From assembly GCA_947629095.1 (NCBI GenBank), contig CANRCK010000009.1:1-55087 (forward strand): DNA of 55,087 bases, written 5' to 3'. This DNA is from an uncultured Clostridia bacterium (GTDB taxonomy: Bacteria; Bacillota; Clostridia; Christensenellales; Borkfalkiaceae). The notes under the pieces were generated by a model. The model did no database searches. It was not told the DNA's origin and worked only from the letters and a program-made list of their open reading frames with translations. Made by a program: the position numbers and the translations under genes. Shown here in pieces: positions 15,470 to 26,816 of the stretch (the stretch's first letter is position 1; the number at the start of each line of letters is the position of its first letter).

Positions 15470-17836
15470 TTACTTTATTATTGCAAGCTCTTTAAGCGCC
15501 CTGGTGTAGGCGACGTATTTCTCATTCAGGCTCAAATCGCCGTCGGCTACGGCTACTGCCGTAAATTCAAGCCCCTTGCTTTGGTAGACCGTCATAAGAT
15601 TGATTTTTGTTTTGGAAATTTTGCCCGTGACCGCAGGGAGATTATAGCTCTTCCTTGAAAACTTTTCAAAGTTTTTCTCCGAACAGATGAGCGCCTTTAA
15701 ACCGTTTTTGCCGCTGAGCCACGCCGTTACGGAACGCTTGTCAATCCTCTCTATCCCTGCGCCGTTAAGCCCTATGGATGTCATATCTATGCCCAAAAGC
15801 TCGGCTACGTACTCCACTATCTGGTTTGTGTTGCGATAGTTCAGGCTTAAATTATATACGGGAAGGTTAAGCCGGGACCAGCTTGAAACGCCGCGATACT
15901 CCGTTATGTTTTGCTTTAAATCGCCGAATATATTGAATATTGCCCTGTCGTTTACCGCCCTGAGCACGCCGTACTCCGCGGGGGAGATATCCTGCCCCTC
16001 GTCCACAAACAAAAACGCGTACTTGGGGGAGAGATTGTAGCCCAGCTTGACCAAAATTAGACAGAGGGCGAACGGATCGCACTTATACAGCACGCCCGGG
16101 TCGGCGGATAATTTGGTTTTTGTCTTTTTTAGTATTTCGCGGTTGAAAAAACGCAACACGTCCCGCGTGTTTTCGCACTTGCCTATCTGCACAAAGTAAT
16201 TTTCGCCGCGGAGAACGTCGGCAAAATCGTACACCACCGAAAAGGCGTCCCTTATCTTTTCCACTCGGGAATACGCCTCGTCCGCCTCTTCGAGGAGCTT
16301 TTGGCGTTTTTCAATACCCACGGAATAGGTGAAAACCTCCTCCGACCCCACCTTCATTTTATAGCGTTTAAGGTCGGCTATTTCCTTTTCGACCGTGGCT
16401 TTAAGGGAGGAGATATCCTCCATTGCGGCAAGGCATATTTTGTTGGAATAGCGGCGCAAAAACCTTATGGATTTATAGAACGAGAGAAGCTGTTGATAGA
16501 AAAAGGCGTATCCGCGCATTCTTTCGTCCGAGCGGACGAGCGTTAAAAATTCTATTACGTCCAGAACGCAGTTGAACATGTAGCGGAATTGCTTGGTGTA
16601 GTACAGACCGCCGTCCGGCTTTTCCTTTATTTCTCCGAGAATGCAGCGGCGGACCCTGAGTCCCGCGTTTTTTATTTTTTCGTACTCGGCGGACTGCATA
16701 CTGACCGCAGAGAGAACTTCGTCGACGGTAGACTGCACGTCCGAAGAGGCAAACATACCGAAAACGCCGTCGTATATCTTGCCCAAACGCTTTATAACGT
16801 CGCTTTCAAACTTTTCGGAATATATATACTCCGCGTAGTCGCCCGGCAGCGCGGAAGTGACCTTTGAAGAGATGTCCACGCCAACGCTGCGCAAAAGGGT
16901 GGTAAAATAGCTGTCGAGCGTGCTGGTTTTTACCCGTTCAAGCTCTAAAACGGCGGCAAGCTCCTCTATGAAGGCGTTGAACGAGTCGGACGGGGTGACG
17001 ACCAAAACGTCGCTGCGCCTTATGGAGTCGTTGTTGTACATTATATATGAGAGACGGTGCAGCATAATCATGGTTTTGCCGCTGCCCGCAACGCCCTGAA
17101 CGATGAACTCCGATGGCTCGGGCAGGGTTATAATTTCATACTGCCGCTCCTGAATGGTTTCGATTATGTCGGTTATTTCGTGCTTTTCCTTGCGGCTCTT
17201 TAAAATTTCCTTTAAATAGGGGTCGAATATAAGCTCTTCATCCCTGCCGGCAATCTCCTCCCTGGAGAGGTAGTCCGAAAGCGACAGAAATTCGTTTTTG
17301 AAGTCTATAAGCTTGCCGTTTGAGGTGCGGAGAGCACGGCGCAACACAAGCTTGTAGTCGTAATCGTTTATGGAGAACGAAGTGTTGCTCTTTTGATAAT
17401 ATTTGCGGGCGAGTGGGGCGCGCCAGTCAACTATTTCCAGCCCCGAATCACCGTGCTTGCCGATATAGTAGCAATTGTAGCCCTCACGGGGGTCGGTGAC
17501 GTCCATTCTGGCAAAATACGGTTCGCTGAAAAAGGGTTTATATGCGTTGCATTTTTGCTTGTATTTGGAAATTTCTGCGTTTAGCTCCAGAATTCTTTTG
17601 TACTTTTCGGCATTATAATCCGGAGATTTGGTTATGGAAATCTTTTCCTCGCGCGCAGCCGTAATTTTATTTTTGAGCTTGACAAGATAGAGGGCTTTGA
17701 GCATAAGCATAACCGCCTGCAAATGCTTGTGTTCTGCGGCGTTTTGCTTATTTTCGTCCAAAAGGTCCAAAAAGAACTGTTTATCGGGTTCCTTGTGCGG
17801 GTCGATTAAGTTTTTGATATCCTCTAAGCTTGGCAT
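15470..17836 (-). CDS. helD: HelD-type RNA polymerase recycling ATPase
   Basis: A 788-residue UvrD-like SF1 ATPase of the HelD class. Seen: an N-terminal helical, coiled-coil-like arm (about residues 30-100), a 'GLEIVDWRAPLARKYY' HelD-type segment near 132-147, Walker A 'GVAGSGKT' at 248-255, 'LFVDEGQDISPAEY' and a C-terminal 'YVAYTRALKELAII'. In Bacillota, HelD binds RNA polymerase and helps release stalled complexes. It differs from the helicase at 1259 by lacking zinc ribbons and having the N-terminal arm. It is a single-gene unit with its own promoter at 17858. Confidence 0.88.
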   Translation of the reverse strand: MPSLEDIKNLIDPHKEPDKQFFLDLLDENKQNAAEHKHLQAVMLMLKALYLVKLKNKITAAREEKISITKSPDYNAEKYKRILELNAEISKYKQKCNAYKPFFSEPYFARMDVTDPREGYNCYYIGKHGDSGLEIVDWRAPLARKYYQKSNTSFSINDYDYKLVLRRALRTSNGKLIDFKNEFLSLSDYLSREEIAGRDEELIFDPYLKEILKSRKEKHEITDIIETIQERQYEIITLPEPSEFIVQGVAGSGKTMIMLHRLSYIMYNNDSIRRSDVLVVTPSDSFNAFIEELAAVLELERVKTSTLDSYFTTLLRSVGVDISSKVTSALPGDYAEYIYSEKFESDVIKRLGKIYDGVFGMFASSDVQSTVDEVLSAVSMQSAEYEKIKNAGLRVRRCILGEIKEKPDGGLYYTKQFRYMFNCVLDVIEFLTLVRSDERMRGYAFFYQQLLSFYKSIRFLRRYSNKICLAAMEDISSLKATVEKEIADLKRYKMKVGSEEVFTYSVGIEKRQKLLEEADEAYSRVEKIRDAFSVVYDFADVLRGENYFVQIGKCENTRDVLRFFNREILKKTKTKLSADPGVLYKCDPFALCLILVKLGYNLSPKYAFLFVDEGQDISPAEYGVLRAVNDRAIFNIFGDLKQNITEYRGVSSWSRLNLPVYNLSLNYRNTNQIVEYVAELLGIDMTSIGLNGAGIERIDKRSVTAWLSGKNGLKALICSEKNFEKFSRKSYNLPAVTGKISKTKINLMTVYQSKGLEFTAVAVADGDLSLNEKYVAYTRALKELAIIK

Positions 17837-17857
17837 TTTTTAACCTTTAATTAATTA

Positions 17858-17886
17858 AGTATAGCACGCCCGCAAAAAAATTGCAA
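17858..17886 (-). promoter_or_regulatory. Promoter of helD
   Basis: Minus-strand TTGCAA (17886-17881), 17-base spacer, TATACT (17863-17858), followed by an AAAGG ribosome site before the ATG at 17836. Confidence 0.8.
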
Positions 17887-18009
17887 TACCCCCGCCGCAT
17901 TAAATTTTTTTAAACATTTTCCTTATTTTCACACAGTTTACACACGTAAGCCGTATGCTGTATGCAAACCTAAAGACCTCCTGAAAGTTTTTTGAAATTT
18001 TTCCTATTG

Positions 18010-18049
18010 AAACTCCCGCCCGAAGCCTTGCTGCTTCGGGCGGGAGTTT
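18010..18049. terminator. Terminator after guaA
   Basis: AAACTCCCGCCCGAAGC and its complement form a 17-pair stem with a short loop, about 45 bases beyond the guaA stop, in the gap between guaA and helD. Confidence 0.85.
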
Positions 18050-18094
18050 GTGTATTTATAAACAAATTATCCAATAACGGTAAAAGATAAAGCG

Positions 18095-19627
18095 CTACTC
18101 CCATTCTATTGTGGCGGGCGGCTTTGAGGTGATATCGTACACTATGCGGTTGACGTGGTTTACCTCGTTTACGATGCGGTTTGAAATAGCTTCCAAAATG
18201 TCGTAGGGAATGCGCGCCCAGTCCGCCGTCATGGCGTCTACCGAGTTTATTGCGCGGATTGCAAGTACGTTTTCATAAGTTCTGAAATCGCCCTGCACCC
18301 CAACCGTTTTGCTGTTTGTCAACACGGTGAAGTACTGCCAGATTTCGCCGTCCAGCCCGGCTTTGGCGATTTCTTCCCTCAATATAAAGTCGCTGTCGCG
18401 CACGATTTTTAATTTTTCTTCGGTGACTTCGCCCATTATTCTTATGGCAAGCCCCGGCCCCGGGAAAGGCTGGCGCATTACAACCGATTTGGGCAAGCCA
18501 AGCTCAAAGCCGACTTTGCGCACTTCGTCCTTGAACAGATCGCGCAGAGGCTCTATAATCTCCCTGAAATCGACTACCGAGGGAAGCCCGCCAACGTTGT
18601 GATGGCTTTTTATTACGGCGCTCTTGCCCTTGCCGCTTTCGATTACGTCGGGATAAATGGTGCCCTGCACGAGGAAATCCACCTTGCCTATTTTTTTGGA
18701 CTCCGCTTCAAAGGCGCGGATAAATTCCTCTCCTATTATTTTGCGCTTCTTTTCGGGGTCGGTGACTCCCTTGAGCTTTTCGAGGAACACGGCGCCGGCG
18801 TCGGCTTTTATCAGGTTCATTCCCAGCCCGTCTTTGAACACGGACATAACCTCCTCCGCTTCGTTTTTACGGAGCAGACCGTGGTCCACGAATACGCAGG
18901 TGAGCCTTTCGCCCACAGCCTTATGGACGAGGGTTGCCGCAACTGCCGAATCCACCCCGCCCGACATAGCGCAAAGCACCTTTTTGTTGCCTATTTTACG
19001 CCGCAATTCCGTAATTTTATCGGAGACAAAGTTGGACATTGTCCAGTCGCCCGCGGCGCCGCAGACGCCGTAGAGGAAATTTTTTAAAATCTGCGTTCCG
19101 TACTGAGTGTGGTTGACCTCGGGATGGAACTGCACGCCGTATATCTTTTTTTGTTCGCTGCCGAACGCGGCATACGGGCAGTTGGCGCTGTATGCAATCC
19201 TTTCAAAGCCCTCGGGAAGCTCGGTAATCCTGTCGGTATGGCTCATCCAGCTTACGGCGCGCTGCGGCAAGCCTTCGGTGAGGGGGGATTTGAGATAGGT
19301 TACCTCCGCCTTGCCGTATTCAGAGGCTTGGGCGCGCTCCACAACGCCACCCAAAGTAAAAGCCGTGAGCTGGCAGCCGTAGCAGATGCCCAGCACGGGA
19401 ATGCCGAGGGAGAATATTTGCGGGTCGACCTTGGGGCTGTTCTCTTCGTACACGCTGTTGGGACCGCCCGTGAAGATTATGCCGATGGGGCTGTATTCCT
19501 TTATTTTTTCAAGGCTCATTTCGGAGGGCAGAAGGTCGCAGAATACGCCCAGCTCGCGCACTCTTCTTGCAATGAGCTGGTTGTACTGTCCGCCGAAATC
19601 GAGAATCAATATCTTTTGGTGCTGCAT
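18095..19627 (-). CDS. guaA: GMP synthase (glutamine-hydrolysing)
   Basis: A 510-residue enzyme that aminates XMP to GMP using glutamine and ATP. Seen: the class I amidotransferase half with nucleophile C82 in 'GICYGCQ' and 'FHPEVNHT'; then the ATP-pyrophosphatase loop 'SGGVDSAV' near residue 225 and the conserved tail ending '[11 protein letters not shown]'. Length is standard. It follows guaB on the same strand, which places both GMP-synthesis steps from IMP in one unit. Confidence 0.97.
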   Translation of the reverse strand: MQHQKILILDFGGQYNQLIARRVRELGVFCDLLPSEMSLEKIKEYSPIGIIFTGGPNSVYEENSPKVDPQIFSLGIPVLGICYGCQLTAFTLGGVVERAQASEYGKAEVTYLKSPLTEGLPQRAVSWMSHTDRITELPEGFERIAYSANCPYAAFGSEQKKIYGVQFHPEVNHTQYGTQILKNFLYGVCGAAGDWTMSNFVSDKITELRRKIGNKKVLCAMSGGVDSAVAATLVHKAVGERLTCVFVDHGLLRKNEAEEVMSVFKDGLGMNLIKADAGAVFLEKLKGVTDPEKKRKIIGEEFIRAFEAESKKIGKVDFLVQGTIYPDVIESGKGKSAVIKSHHNVGGLPSVVDFREIIEPLRDLFKDEVRKVGFELGLPKSVVMRQPFPGPGLAIRIMGEVTEEKLKIVRDSDFILREEIAKAGLDGEIWQYFTVLTNSKTVGVQGDFRTYENVLAIRAINSVDAMTADWARIPYDILEAISNRIVNEVNHVNRIVYDITSKPPATIEWE

Positions 19628-19701
19628 TTTAAATTCCTTTAAGTAAATAGGTTTTAAAAGACGGGCGGCGGAGACGCTTTGCGCCCCGCCGCACTGTGAA
19701 T

Positions 19702-21159
<1,458 letters not shown>

Positions 21160-21184
21160 TTATATCTGTCTCCTTGGCTTATTT

Positions 21185-21793
21185 TCAAGTTAAAATCGCA
21201 ACGACCTCATCGTAGTACGCCTGCTGCTCTGCGGTAGGCGTTATGGCTTTTACGGCGCTATACAGCTGCCCGGCAAAGGACTTATCGCCGCTTGCTGCGG
21301 CTGCCAGCGCGGCAAGGGGGTTGTTTACGGGGAAGCCAAAAAGGTTTGCCATGGAATCCGTTGCGGTTTGAAGCGCGCCGTCCTTGTCGCCGTTTTCGTA
21401 TTGGGCGCGGGCGATATTGCCGTACACTACGTTGTAGTAATCGTATTTTTCGCGGAGTTCCGCGGGGAGATTTTCACGCTCGGCGGCGGTGCGGCTTTGG
21501 GAATATTCCAAAAAGCCTTCACGCAAAACAAGCTCCTTGCCGTAGTTTACGGTGTTTACTCTGTCGCCTGCCAGAATACTGTCGTCAAGGCAACGCGCAA
21601 GGTTTTCGGTAGTGCCGGAATAGCCGTAGGCAAGCCCCGCATAGCCGACGGCAAAATTATATGCGCGCATATTTTCAAAGAGAGTTGCCATATGCGCGGG
21701 GAAAGCGAGGCTGGCTACCGCAAAAGCAAGAACTGCTGCCATTATAAGCGCCAAAAGCGTTTTTAGCGCGGTTTTTAAAATTACGTTATTCAA
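21185..21793 (-). CDS. Small membrane-anchored protein, unknown function
   Basis: Not recognised. This 202-residue protein has one N-terminal hydrophobic span (about residues 8-30) and a mostly helical body with TPR-like helix pairs, such as 'YNVVYGNIARAQYENGDKDGALQTATDSM'. It lacks a lipobox. It precedes guaB on the same strand by 25 bases, so it may be co-transcribed with guaB-guaA, but no shared biology is evident. The domain would lie outside the membrane if the span is a signal anchor; the orientation is not shown by the sequence. Confidence 0.6.
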   Translation of the reverse strand: MNNVILKTALKTLLALIMAAVLAFAVASLAFPAHMATLFENMRAYNFAVGYAGLAYGYSGTTENLARCLDDSILAGDRVNTVNYGKELVLREGFLEYSQSRTAAERENLPAELREKYDYYNVVYGNIARAQYENGDKDGALQTATDSMANLFGFPVNNPLAALAAAASGDKSFAGQLYSAVKAITPTAEQQAYYDEVVAILT

Positions 21794-21911
21794 ATCGTTT
21801 TACCGTATATTAAGTATAAATTTTTTGTATTTTACCATAGGCGGGGAAAAAATGCAACTGTTTAATATGAATTTATTCATATTATTCCCTGCGGCTGAAA
21901 TATATTATCGT

Positions 21912-22562
21912 ATGAAAAAATTTTTTGTTGCCGCCCTTATTGCGGCTTTGGGAACGGCTGCGCTGGCGGGATGCGCCGCCAAGCCGAGCTACGGCGAGTA
22001 TATTTCGGAAAGGCGGAGTGAAATTTACGTATACAAGGACGATTCGGCGGACATTTCGGTGCACTGCGTGAGCCGCGAACAACCGTATAACGCCGACGGA
22101 ATATGCGGGGATATGTGCGATTTAGTGGAAATTTTTGTAAAGCTTACAAAAACGCCCGAGAGCGTGGAAATAAGCCTTGACGGATACTCCGGGGAGATGA
22201 ACTACGAGGCTGTGGACGGGCGGTTTACCGCAAGCTATTCCGCCCCCGCTTTCAGCGCGGATAAGCTGGATTTGACGCTTGATTTCGGCGGAGAATCGCA
22301 TACGTATTGCGTTTTAAGCGTTTTGGACGGGAATACGATGACGTGTGAACAGGCGGTGCAATATGCGGCGGAATACGACAGGGAACGCTTTGAAAGTCTT
22401 ACAAAAAAGCGGGACTTCGAGGGAGAAATTTACGTGCGACTCATATACGACGAAGGCTGCTACTACTACGTAGGCGTTTGCGACCGCGATAAAAATATAA
22501 CCGCCTATCTTTTGGACGGCGGTATGGGAAAGGTTATTGCGACCAAAAAAATACGCGGTTAA
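21912..22562 (+). CDS. Lipoprotein of unknown function
   Basis: A 216-residue predicted lipoprotein: MKKFF start, hydrophobic stretch, then lipobox 'LAGC' with C21. The mature part is acidic with beta-like and Tyr-rich segments ('EIYVRLIYDEGCYYYVGVCD'). No known family is recognised. I prefer the ATG at 21912 for the ideal signal-peptide length; an ATG at 21852 behind a GGGG stretch is possible. Its stop overlaps the hemW stop by four bases, in a convergent arrangement. Confidence 0.65.
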   Translation: MKKFFVAALIAALGTAALAGCAAKPSYGEYISERRSEIYVYKDDSADISVHCVSREQPYNADGICGDMCDLVEIFVKLTKTPESVEISLDGYSGEMNYEAVDGRFTASYSAPAFSADKLDLTLDFGGESHTYCVLSVLDGNTMTCEQAVQYAAEYDRERFESLTKKRDFEGEIYVRLIYDEGCYYYVGVCDRDKNITAYLLDGGMGKVIATKKIRG

Positions 22563-23671
22563 ATTGATAAAAATTCTATTATTATGGAATTCTGGACGAA
22601 GAGATATTCATCCTTTATTCTGAAGCTGTCCCCCAAAAACTCAACATATTCCCGCATTTTGGCAATGGCGGGGGCAAATTCCTCCGCAAAATCCGTGCCG
22701 AAGAGAGACTTGTATTTTAAAAGCGGAATACCCTCGGACGTGCGCAGGGCGAGCATTATGAACTCCTCCTTTTGCCCTTCCGCGTCCACATCTTCCCTGT
22801 CGATTACGGCGAGATGCCCCGAGAGGATGCACTTGAAATATTCGTCCAAGTCAAAGGTGTTTGTAAAGCGGATATTGTTTATGCAGGACGAGGCGGAAAC
22901 GCCGAAGCCAATATATTCCCCGCGCCGCCAATAATTTAAATTGTGCCTGCTCTCCCTGCCCTTTTTGGCAAAATTGGAGACTTCGTAGCGGTTGAAGCCG
23001 AGTTCTTTGAGCTTTTTTACTCCCGCTTCGTACATTTCGGCAACCTCGTCGGAATCGGGCAGTTCGCCGTTGAGATAGTCGGTGTAGATGGGCGTGCCGT
23101 CCTCGGGGGTGAGTGCGTACATTGAGATATGGCTTGCGCCGAACGCGGAGGCGACTTCTATTGTTTTTATGACGTCGTCAACGGTTTGGTCCTTTAAACC
23201 TATCATCACGTCGGCGTTGAAGTTTTTGTCTTTGAGAAGCTTGGCGCAGGTTACAAAATCGTTGAGCGTGTGGATTCTGCCCAGCTCCCTGAGCTGCCCG
23301 TCTATTGCAGACTGCAAGCCCACGGAATAGCGGTTTATGCCGCACTTTTCATATAAATCTATCTTCCCCGCGCTTATGGTGCCGGGGTTTATTTCTATGG
23401 TGATTTCCGCGTCCTTTTTAAGATTGAAATTTTTCCTTGCGGCGGCTACGAGCATAGCTATATAGCTTTCGTCCACTACGGACGGAGTGCCCCCGCCTAT
23501 ATACAGCGTGTCAAAGGAATAGTCCTTTAAATCGTCCTTTCTGAGCGACATTTCGCGGTAGACGCACGCCATATAGCTTTCGGCAAAGGTGATTTTATCG
23601 GGAAAGGACGCAAAGTCGCAGTAGCGGCACTTGGACTTGCAGAAGGGAATATGTACATATATGCCTGCCAT
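22559..23671 (-). CDS. hemW: HemW-type radical SAM protein
   Basis: A 370-residue radical SAM protein of the HemW/HemN-like class. Seen: 'IPFCKSKCRYCDF' with the iron-sulfur cluster C11, C15, C18 and 'TLYIGGGTPS'. HemW members are now seen as heme-trafficking proteins, so the old coproporphyrinogen oxidase name is unsafe. It directly abuts the MGMT-family gene upstream and lies in a lepA operon. Confidence 0.9.
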   Translation of the reverse strand: MAGIYVHIPFCKSKCRYCDFASFPDKITFAESYMACVYREMSLRKDDLKDYSFDTLYIGGGTPSVVDESYIAMLVAAARKNFNLKKDAEITIEINPGTISAGKIDLYEKCGINRYSVGLQSAIDGQLRELGRIHTLNDFVTCAKLLKDKNFNADVMIGLKDQTVDDVIKTIEVASAFGASHISMYALTPEDGTPIYTDYLNGELPDSDEVAEMYEAGVKKLKELGFNRYEVSNFAKKGRESRHNLNYWRRGEYIGFGVSASSCINNIRFTNTFDLDEYFKCILSGHLAVIDREDVDAEGQKEEFIMLALRTSEGIPLLKYKSLFGTDFAEEFAPAIAKMREYVEFLGDSFRIKDEYLFVQNSIIIEFLSI

Positions 23672-23980
23672 TTAATTTGCCTCCCAACGGAAAACGGACA
23701 TATCGATTGCGCCGTCGGCGGAAAATTCAACCCCCTCCGCCTCCAACATTGCGCGCTGGACTTGCGGTCCGCCGAACGCAAAGCCCGAACTCACCGTGCC
23801 GTCTTTGAAAACGACCCTGTGGCAGGGAATTTCACCCGGGCGGGGATTTACGTGCAGCGCCCAGCCGACCTGCCGCGCAGAACGCGGGCTGCCGGCAAGA
23901 CGGGCGACGTCCCCATAGGAGAGCACCTTGCCGCGGGGTATTTGAACCACTACGTTATAAACTCTTTCAAAAAAGCTCAT
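23672..23980 (-). CDS. Short MGMT-family protein (alkyltransferase-like)
   Basis: A 102-residue protein covering only the C-terminal DNA-binding domain of O6-alkylguanine-DNA alkyltransferase. The active-site motif 'PCHR' with C53 is kept, and 'GDVARLAGSPRSARQVGWAL' is the helix-turn-helix part. Alkyltransferase-like proteins of this length often lack the Cys; here it is present. It could repair alkylated DNA or act as a DNA-binding alkyltransferase-like protein. It ends where hemW begins (TAA-ATG junction) and follows lepA by two bases. Confidence 0.85.
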   Translation of the reverse strand: MSFFERVYNVVVQIPRGKVLSYGDVARLAGSPRSARQVGWALHVNPRPGEIPCHRVVFKDGTVSSGFAFGGPQVQRAMLEAEGVEFSADGAIDMSVFRWEAN

Positions 23981-23982
23981 TC

Positions 23983-25788
23983 TCAGTCCTTATTGGTTTT
24001 AAGAATCTGCATAAATACTTCGCTGGGCACTTCCACGCTGCCTATCTGGCGCATACGCTTTTTGCCCTCCTTCTGCTTTTCGAGAAGTTTCTTTTTGCGG
24101 GTGATATCGCCGCCGTAGCACTTGGCAAGGACGTCCTTGCGCATTGCCTTTACAGTTTCGCGCGCGATTATTTTGCCGCCTATAGCCGCCTGCACGGGGA
24201 CTTCGAAGAGCTGGCGGGGAATGGCGTCCTTTAAATTTTCGCACAGCGTTCTGCCGCGGGGATAGGCGCTGTCCTCGTGGACTATCATAGAGAGTGCGTC
24301 GCACACCTCGCCGTTCAAAAGGATATCCAATTTTACGAGCTTGCTCGGGCGGTAGCCTATAATCTCATAGTCGAAACTTGCGTAGCCGCGCGTGCGCGAT
24401 TTGATTGCGTCGAAAAAGTCGAATATGATTTCGTTGAGCGGCAAGTTGTATTCAAGCTGCACGCGGCTCTTGTCGAGGTAGGTCATCTGGAGGAAAGTTC
24501 CGCGCTTTTCGCGGCATAAATCCATAATCTGACCCAGATAATCGGGCGGGGAATATATGTCCGCCTTTACTATCGGCTCCTCCATTCTCTCTATTTCGGA
24601 TGTGGGCGGCAGGTGAGAGGGGTTGTCCACATATATCTCTTCGCCGTCCGTTTTTATTACCTTATAGCTTACTGACGGTGCGGTGGTTATTATATCCAGC
24701 CCGAACTCGCGTTCTATTCTCTCCTGTATGATCTCCATATGGAGAAGCCCCAAAAAGCCGCACCTGAAGCCGAAGCCGAGGGCGACGGACGTATCCGGTT
24801 CGAAGATGAGGGAAGCGTCGTTGAGCTGCAGTTTTAAAATGGCGTCCTTTAAATCGTTGAATTTGCTGCCGTCGAGGGGATATATCCCGCAAAATACCAC
24901 GGATTGCACCTTTTTGTAGCCGGGCAGAGGCTCGGCGGCGGGATTGTCGGCGTTTGTTACCGTGTCGCCCACGGCAACGTCCTGTATGGACTTTATAGAA
25001 GCGGCTATATAGCCCACTTCGCCCGAGGATAGCCCGCTCTTGGGCAAAAGCCCCGGGTTGAAGGCGCCCGTTTCAACAACTTCGTAAATTTTATCGGAAC
25101 GGAAGGTCTTTATTCTGTCGCCCGGCTTTACTCCGCCGTCCATAATTCTGACGAAGAGTATTACGCCCTTGTAATTATCGTAGTAGCTGTCGAATATCAG
25201 CGCCTTTAACGGTGCGTTTTCGTCGCCGCCGGGCGCGGGGAAATATTTTACGACGTCCTCCAAAACCTCGTGGATATTTATGCCCTCCTTTGCGGAAACG
25301 AGAGGCGCGTAGGAGGCGTCGAGACCTATTACCTCCTCTATCTCCTTTTTTGCCTCGTCGGGGCGGGCGGAAGCCAAATCGATTTTGTTTATGACGGGCA
25401 AAATTTCAAGGTTATTCTCTATGGCGAGATAGACGTTGGCAAGCGTTTGCGCTTCAACGCCCTGAGTGGCGTCCACTATGAGTATTGCGCCCTCGCACGC
25501 GGCAAGGGAACGGGAGACTTCGTAGGTGAAGTCCACGTGCCCCGGAGTGTCTATCAGGTTCAGCTCGTACTCCTCCCCGTCGTCGGCTTTGTAGAACATT
25601 CTGACGGGGGCGAGCTTTATGGTTATGCCGCGCTCCCGCTCGATATCCATAGAGTCGAGAAGCTGTGCCTCCATATCCCTTTCGGAGACCTGACCCGTAC
25701 ATTCCATAAGTCTGTCGGCAAGCGTGGACTTGCCGTGGTCGATGTGCGCTATTATGCAGAAATTACGTATGTTTTGTTTTTTGCCCAT
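23983..25788 (-). CDS. lepA: Elongation factor 4 (ribosome back-translocase)
   Basis: A 601-residue GTPase. Seen: P-loop 'AHIDHGKST' near residues 14-22, 'DTPGHVDF' G3 motif, 'INKIDL' G4 motif and the LepA-type C-terminal domain with '[26 protein letters not shown]'. It associates with the ribosome and the membrane. It is the first gene of an operon with the MGMT-like and hemW genes. The promoter's -10 lies about seven bases before the ATG, implying a leaderless message. Confidence 0.96.
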   Translation of the reverse strand: MGKKQNIRNFCIIAHIDHGKSTLADRLMECTGQVSERDMEAQLLDSMDIERERGITIKLAPVRMFYKADDGEEYELNLIDTPGHVDFTYEVSRSLAACEGAILIVDATQGVEAQTLANVYLAIENNLEILPVINKIDLASARPDEAKKEIEEVIGLDASYAPLVSAKEGINIHEVLEDVVKYFPAPGGDENAPLKALIFDSYYDNYKGVILFVRIMDGGVKPGDRIKTFRSDKIYEVVETGAFNPGLLPKSGLSSGEVGYIAASIKSIQDVAVGDTVTNADNPAAEPLPGYKKVQSVVFCGIYPLDGSKFNDLKDAILKLQLNDASLIFEPDTSVALGFGFRCGFLGLLHMEIIQERIEREFGLDIITTAPSVSYKVIKTDGEEIYVDNPSHLPPTSEIERMEEPIVKADIYSPPDYLGQIMDLCREKRGTFLQMTYLDKSRVQLEYNLPLNEIIFDFFDAIKSRTRGYASFDYEIIGYRPSKLVKLDILLNGEVCDALSMIVHEDSAYPRGRTLCENLKDAIPRQLFEVPVQAAIGGKIIARETVKAMRKDVLAKCYGGDITRKKKLLEKQKEGKKRMRQIGSVEVPSEVFMQILKTNKD

Positions 25789-25794
25789 AGCATA

Positions 25795-25823
25795 ATTATA
25801 GTAAATGCCGCCGTTTTTTGCAA
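25795..25823 (-). promoter_or_regulatory. lepA promoter (apparently leaderless)
   Basis: Minus-strand TTGCAA (25823-25818), 17-base spacer, TATAAT (25800-25795). The ATG at 25788 begins about seven bases after the -10 box, so the transcript would start at or near the start codon and carry no ribosome site. Confidence 0.75.
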
Positions 25824-25858
25824 GAATTTAGAGGGGAAAGCAAAAATTTATCATAACA

Positions 25859-25888
25859 TTGACATATTCGGGCGGTCTATGATAAGAT
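25859..25888 (+). promoter_or_regulatory. Strong promoter of a short transcription unit
   Basis: TTGACA (25859-25864), 18-base spacer and TAAGAT (25883-25888). It drives the short unit that ends at the terminator 26250-26276. Confidence 0.7.
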
Positions 25889-25932
25889 ATTTTATATAAA
25901 AATTCTTGTTTTAACGCGAAAAGGAGAGAATA

Positions 25933-26190
25933 ATGTTTCACTATGTGGTACGTTAAATTATTCGGCTTCTCCCCTGCCTTATCTTTACCGTGATGCCCCT
26001 TGCGGGCAAGAGCCTGCCTGCCCAAACCGCGGGCGCGGAATACGCTACATTGCTTGGCTGCATTTCTTCAACGACGTGGATAAGCGGCGTTTGCTATATA
26101 CTGCTGTGGCTCATTTCAATCTGTTGGGCGTTCCCCATAAAAAAGCGGATACGGCGGTTGCACCATGAGGGCGTAAGCTATAAGGACTGA
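25933..26190 (+). pseudogene. Small two-span membrane protein frame with an internal stop
   Basis: An AAGGAGAGAATA ribosome site precedes ATG at 25933. The frame reads 'MFHYVVR', a TAA at codon 8, then continues open for 78 codons to 26190. After the stop come two hydrophobic stretches: 'IIRLLPCLIFTVMPLAG' and 'GVCYILLWLISICWAF', then a basic 'PIKKRIRRLHH' tail. The start signal and the downstream hydrophobic frame suit one 85-residue protein broken by a nonsense codon. Alternatives: a short leader peptide, restart at GTG 25990, or an RNA gene. No family is recognised. Confidence 0.45.
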
Positions 26191-26249
26191 GGGTAAACAA
26201 CGCGGTTGGAGGGCATATATCCCGCAGTGAAACAAAAAAATACATAAAT

Positions 26250-26276
26250 GGACCCGCTGTTTTGCGGGTCCTTTTT
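26250..26276 (+). terminator. Terminator of the short plus-strand unit
   Basis: GGACCCGC and GCGGGTCC form an 8-pair stem around TGTTTT, followed by five Ts. It lies 60 bases past the end of the interrupted small frame. Confidence 0.9.
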
Positions 26277-26294
26277 AGCTTGGTGCGCGGAATG

Positions 26295-26810
26295 TTACGC
26301 GAGGCTGATTTTTACCTCGGCGGGATTGGCTGAGGTGAGAATATTTTTTATTTCCTCCGCGGAATAGCCCTGCATTTTGCCGAGCCGAGTATATTGCCAC
26401 GAGTTACTGCCGTAAAACAACACTATATTGTTGCCCATATACAGAATTACGTCGCCCGCCTCAGTAGTTATGGGGCTGTCGCTGTGGGGAAGAGTATGCC
26501 CCAGCGCGCCAACCTTTTCAAAGCCGCCGTAGTCGCTTGCGGAGTAGGTTATATCACCCTGCTTCAAAAGCTCCGCCAACGCGGTTGCCGCAGCGTTTTT
26601 TTCAAGCGCAACTTCGATTTTATAGCCGTTTATTGTCAAGTATATAGTATCCATAATTTCAACCTCTCCGTCGGGTGTTTTTCCGGGCGCGTCAGGCGTT
26701 TGCGCGGACGGCGCGGAAGAGCTTTCGTTCCCATCCCTGTTGCAGGCGGGAAAGACAAAAACGAGCGCACATATTGCAATGAGCAACGCTATAAAGCGTT
26801 TGAATTTCAT
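26295..26810 (-). CDS. Cyclophilin-like lipoprotein
   Basis: A 171-residue secreted lipoprotein: signal peptide with 'FPAC' lipobox at C23, then a Ser/Pro/Gly-rich linker and a cyclophilin-like fold domain (about residues 55-165) with 'AATALAELLKQGDITYSASDYGGFEKVGALG' and 'AGDVILYMGNNIVLFYGSNSW'. Such domains are called cyclophilin-like because of fold, not proven isomerase activity. It lies seven bases after the alpha/beta hydrolase gene and is probably co-transcribed. Confidence 0.8.
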   Translation of the reverse strand: MKFKRFIALLIAICALVFVFPACNRDGNESSSAPSAQTPDAPGKTPDGEVEIMDTIYLTINGYKIEVALEKNAAATALAELLKQGDITYSASDYGGFEKVGALGHTLPHSDSPITTEAGDVILYMGNNIVLFYGSNSWQYTRLGKMQGYSAEEIKNILTSANPAEVKISLA

Positions 26811-26816
26811 AATTCA

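Noticed and set aside
21160-21184. Purine riboswitch upstream of guaB
   Set aside because: Only 25 bases separate guaB from the preceding gene, too short for the aptamer.
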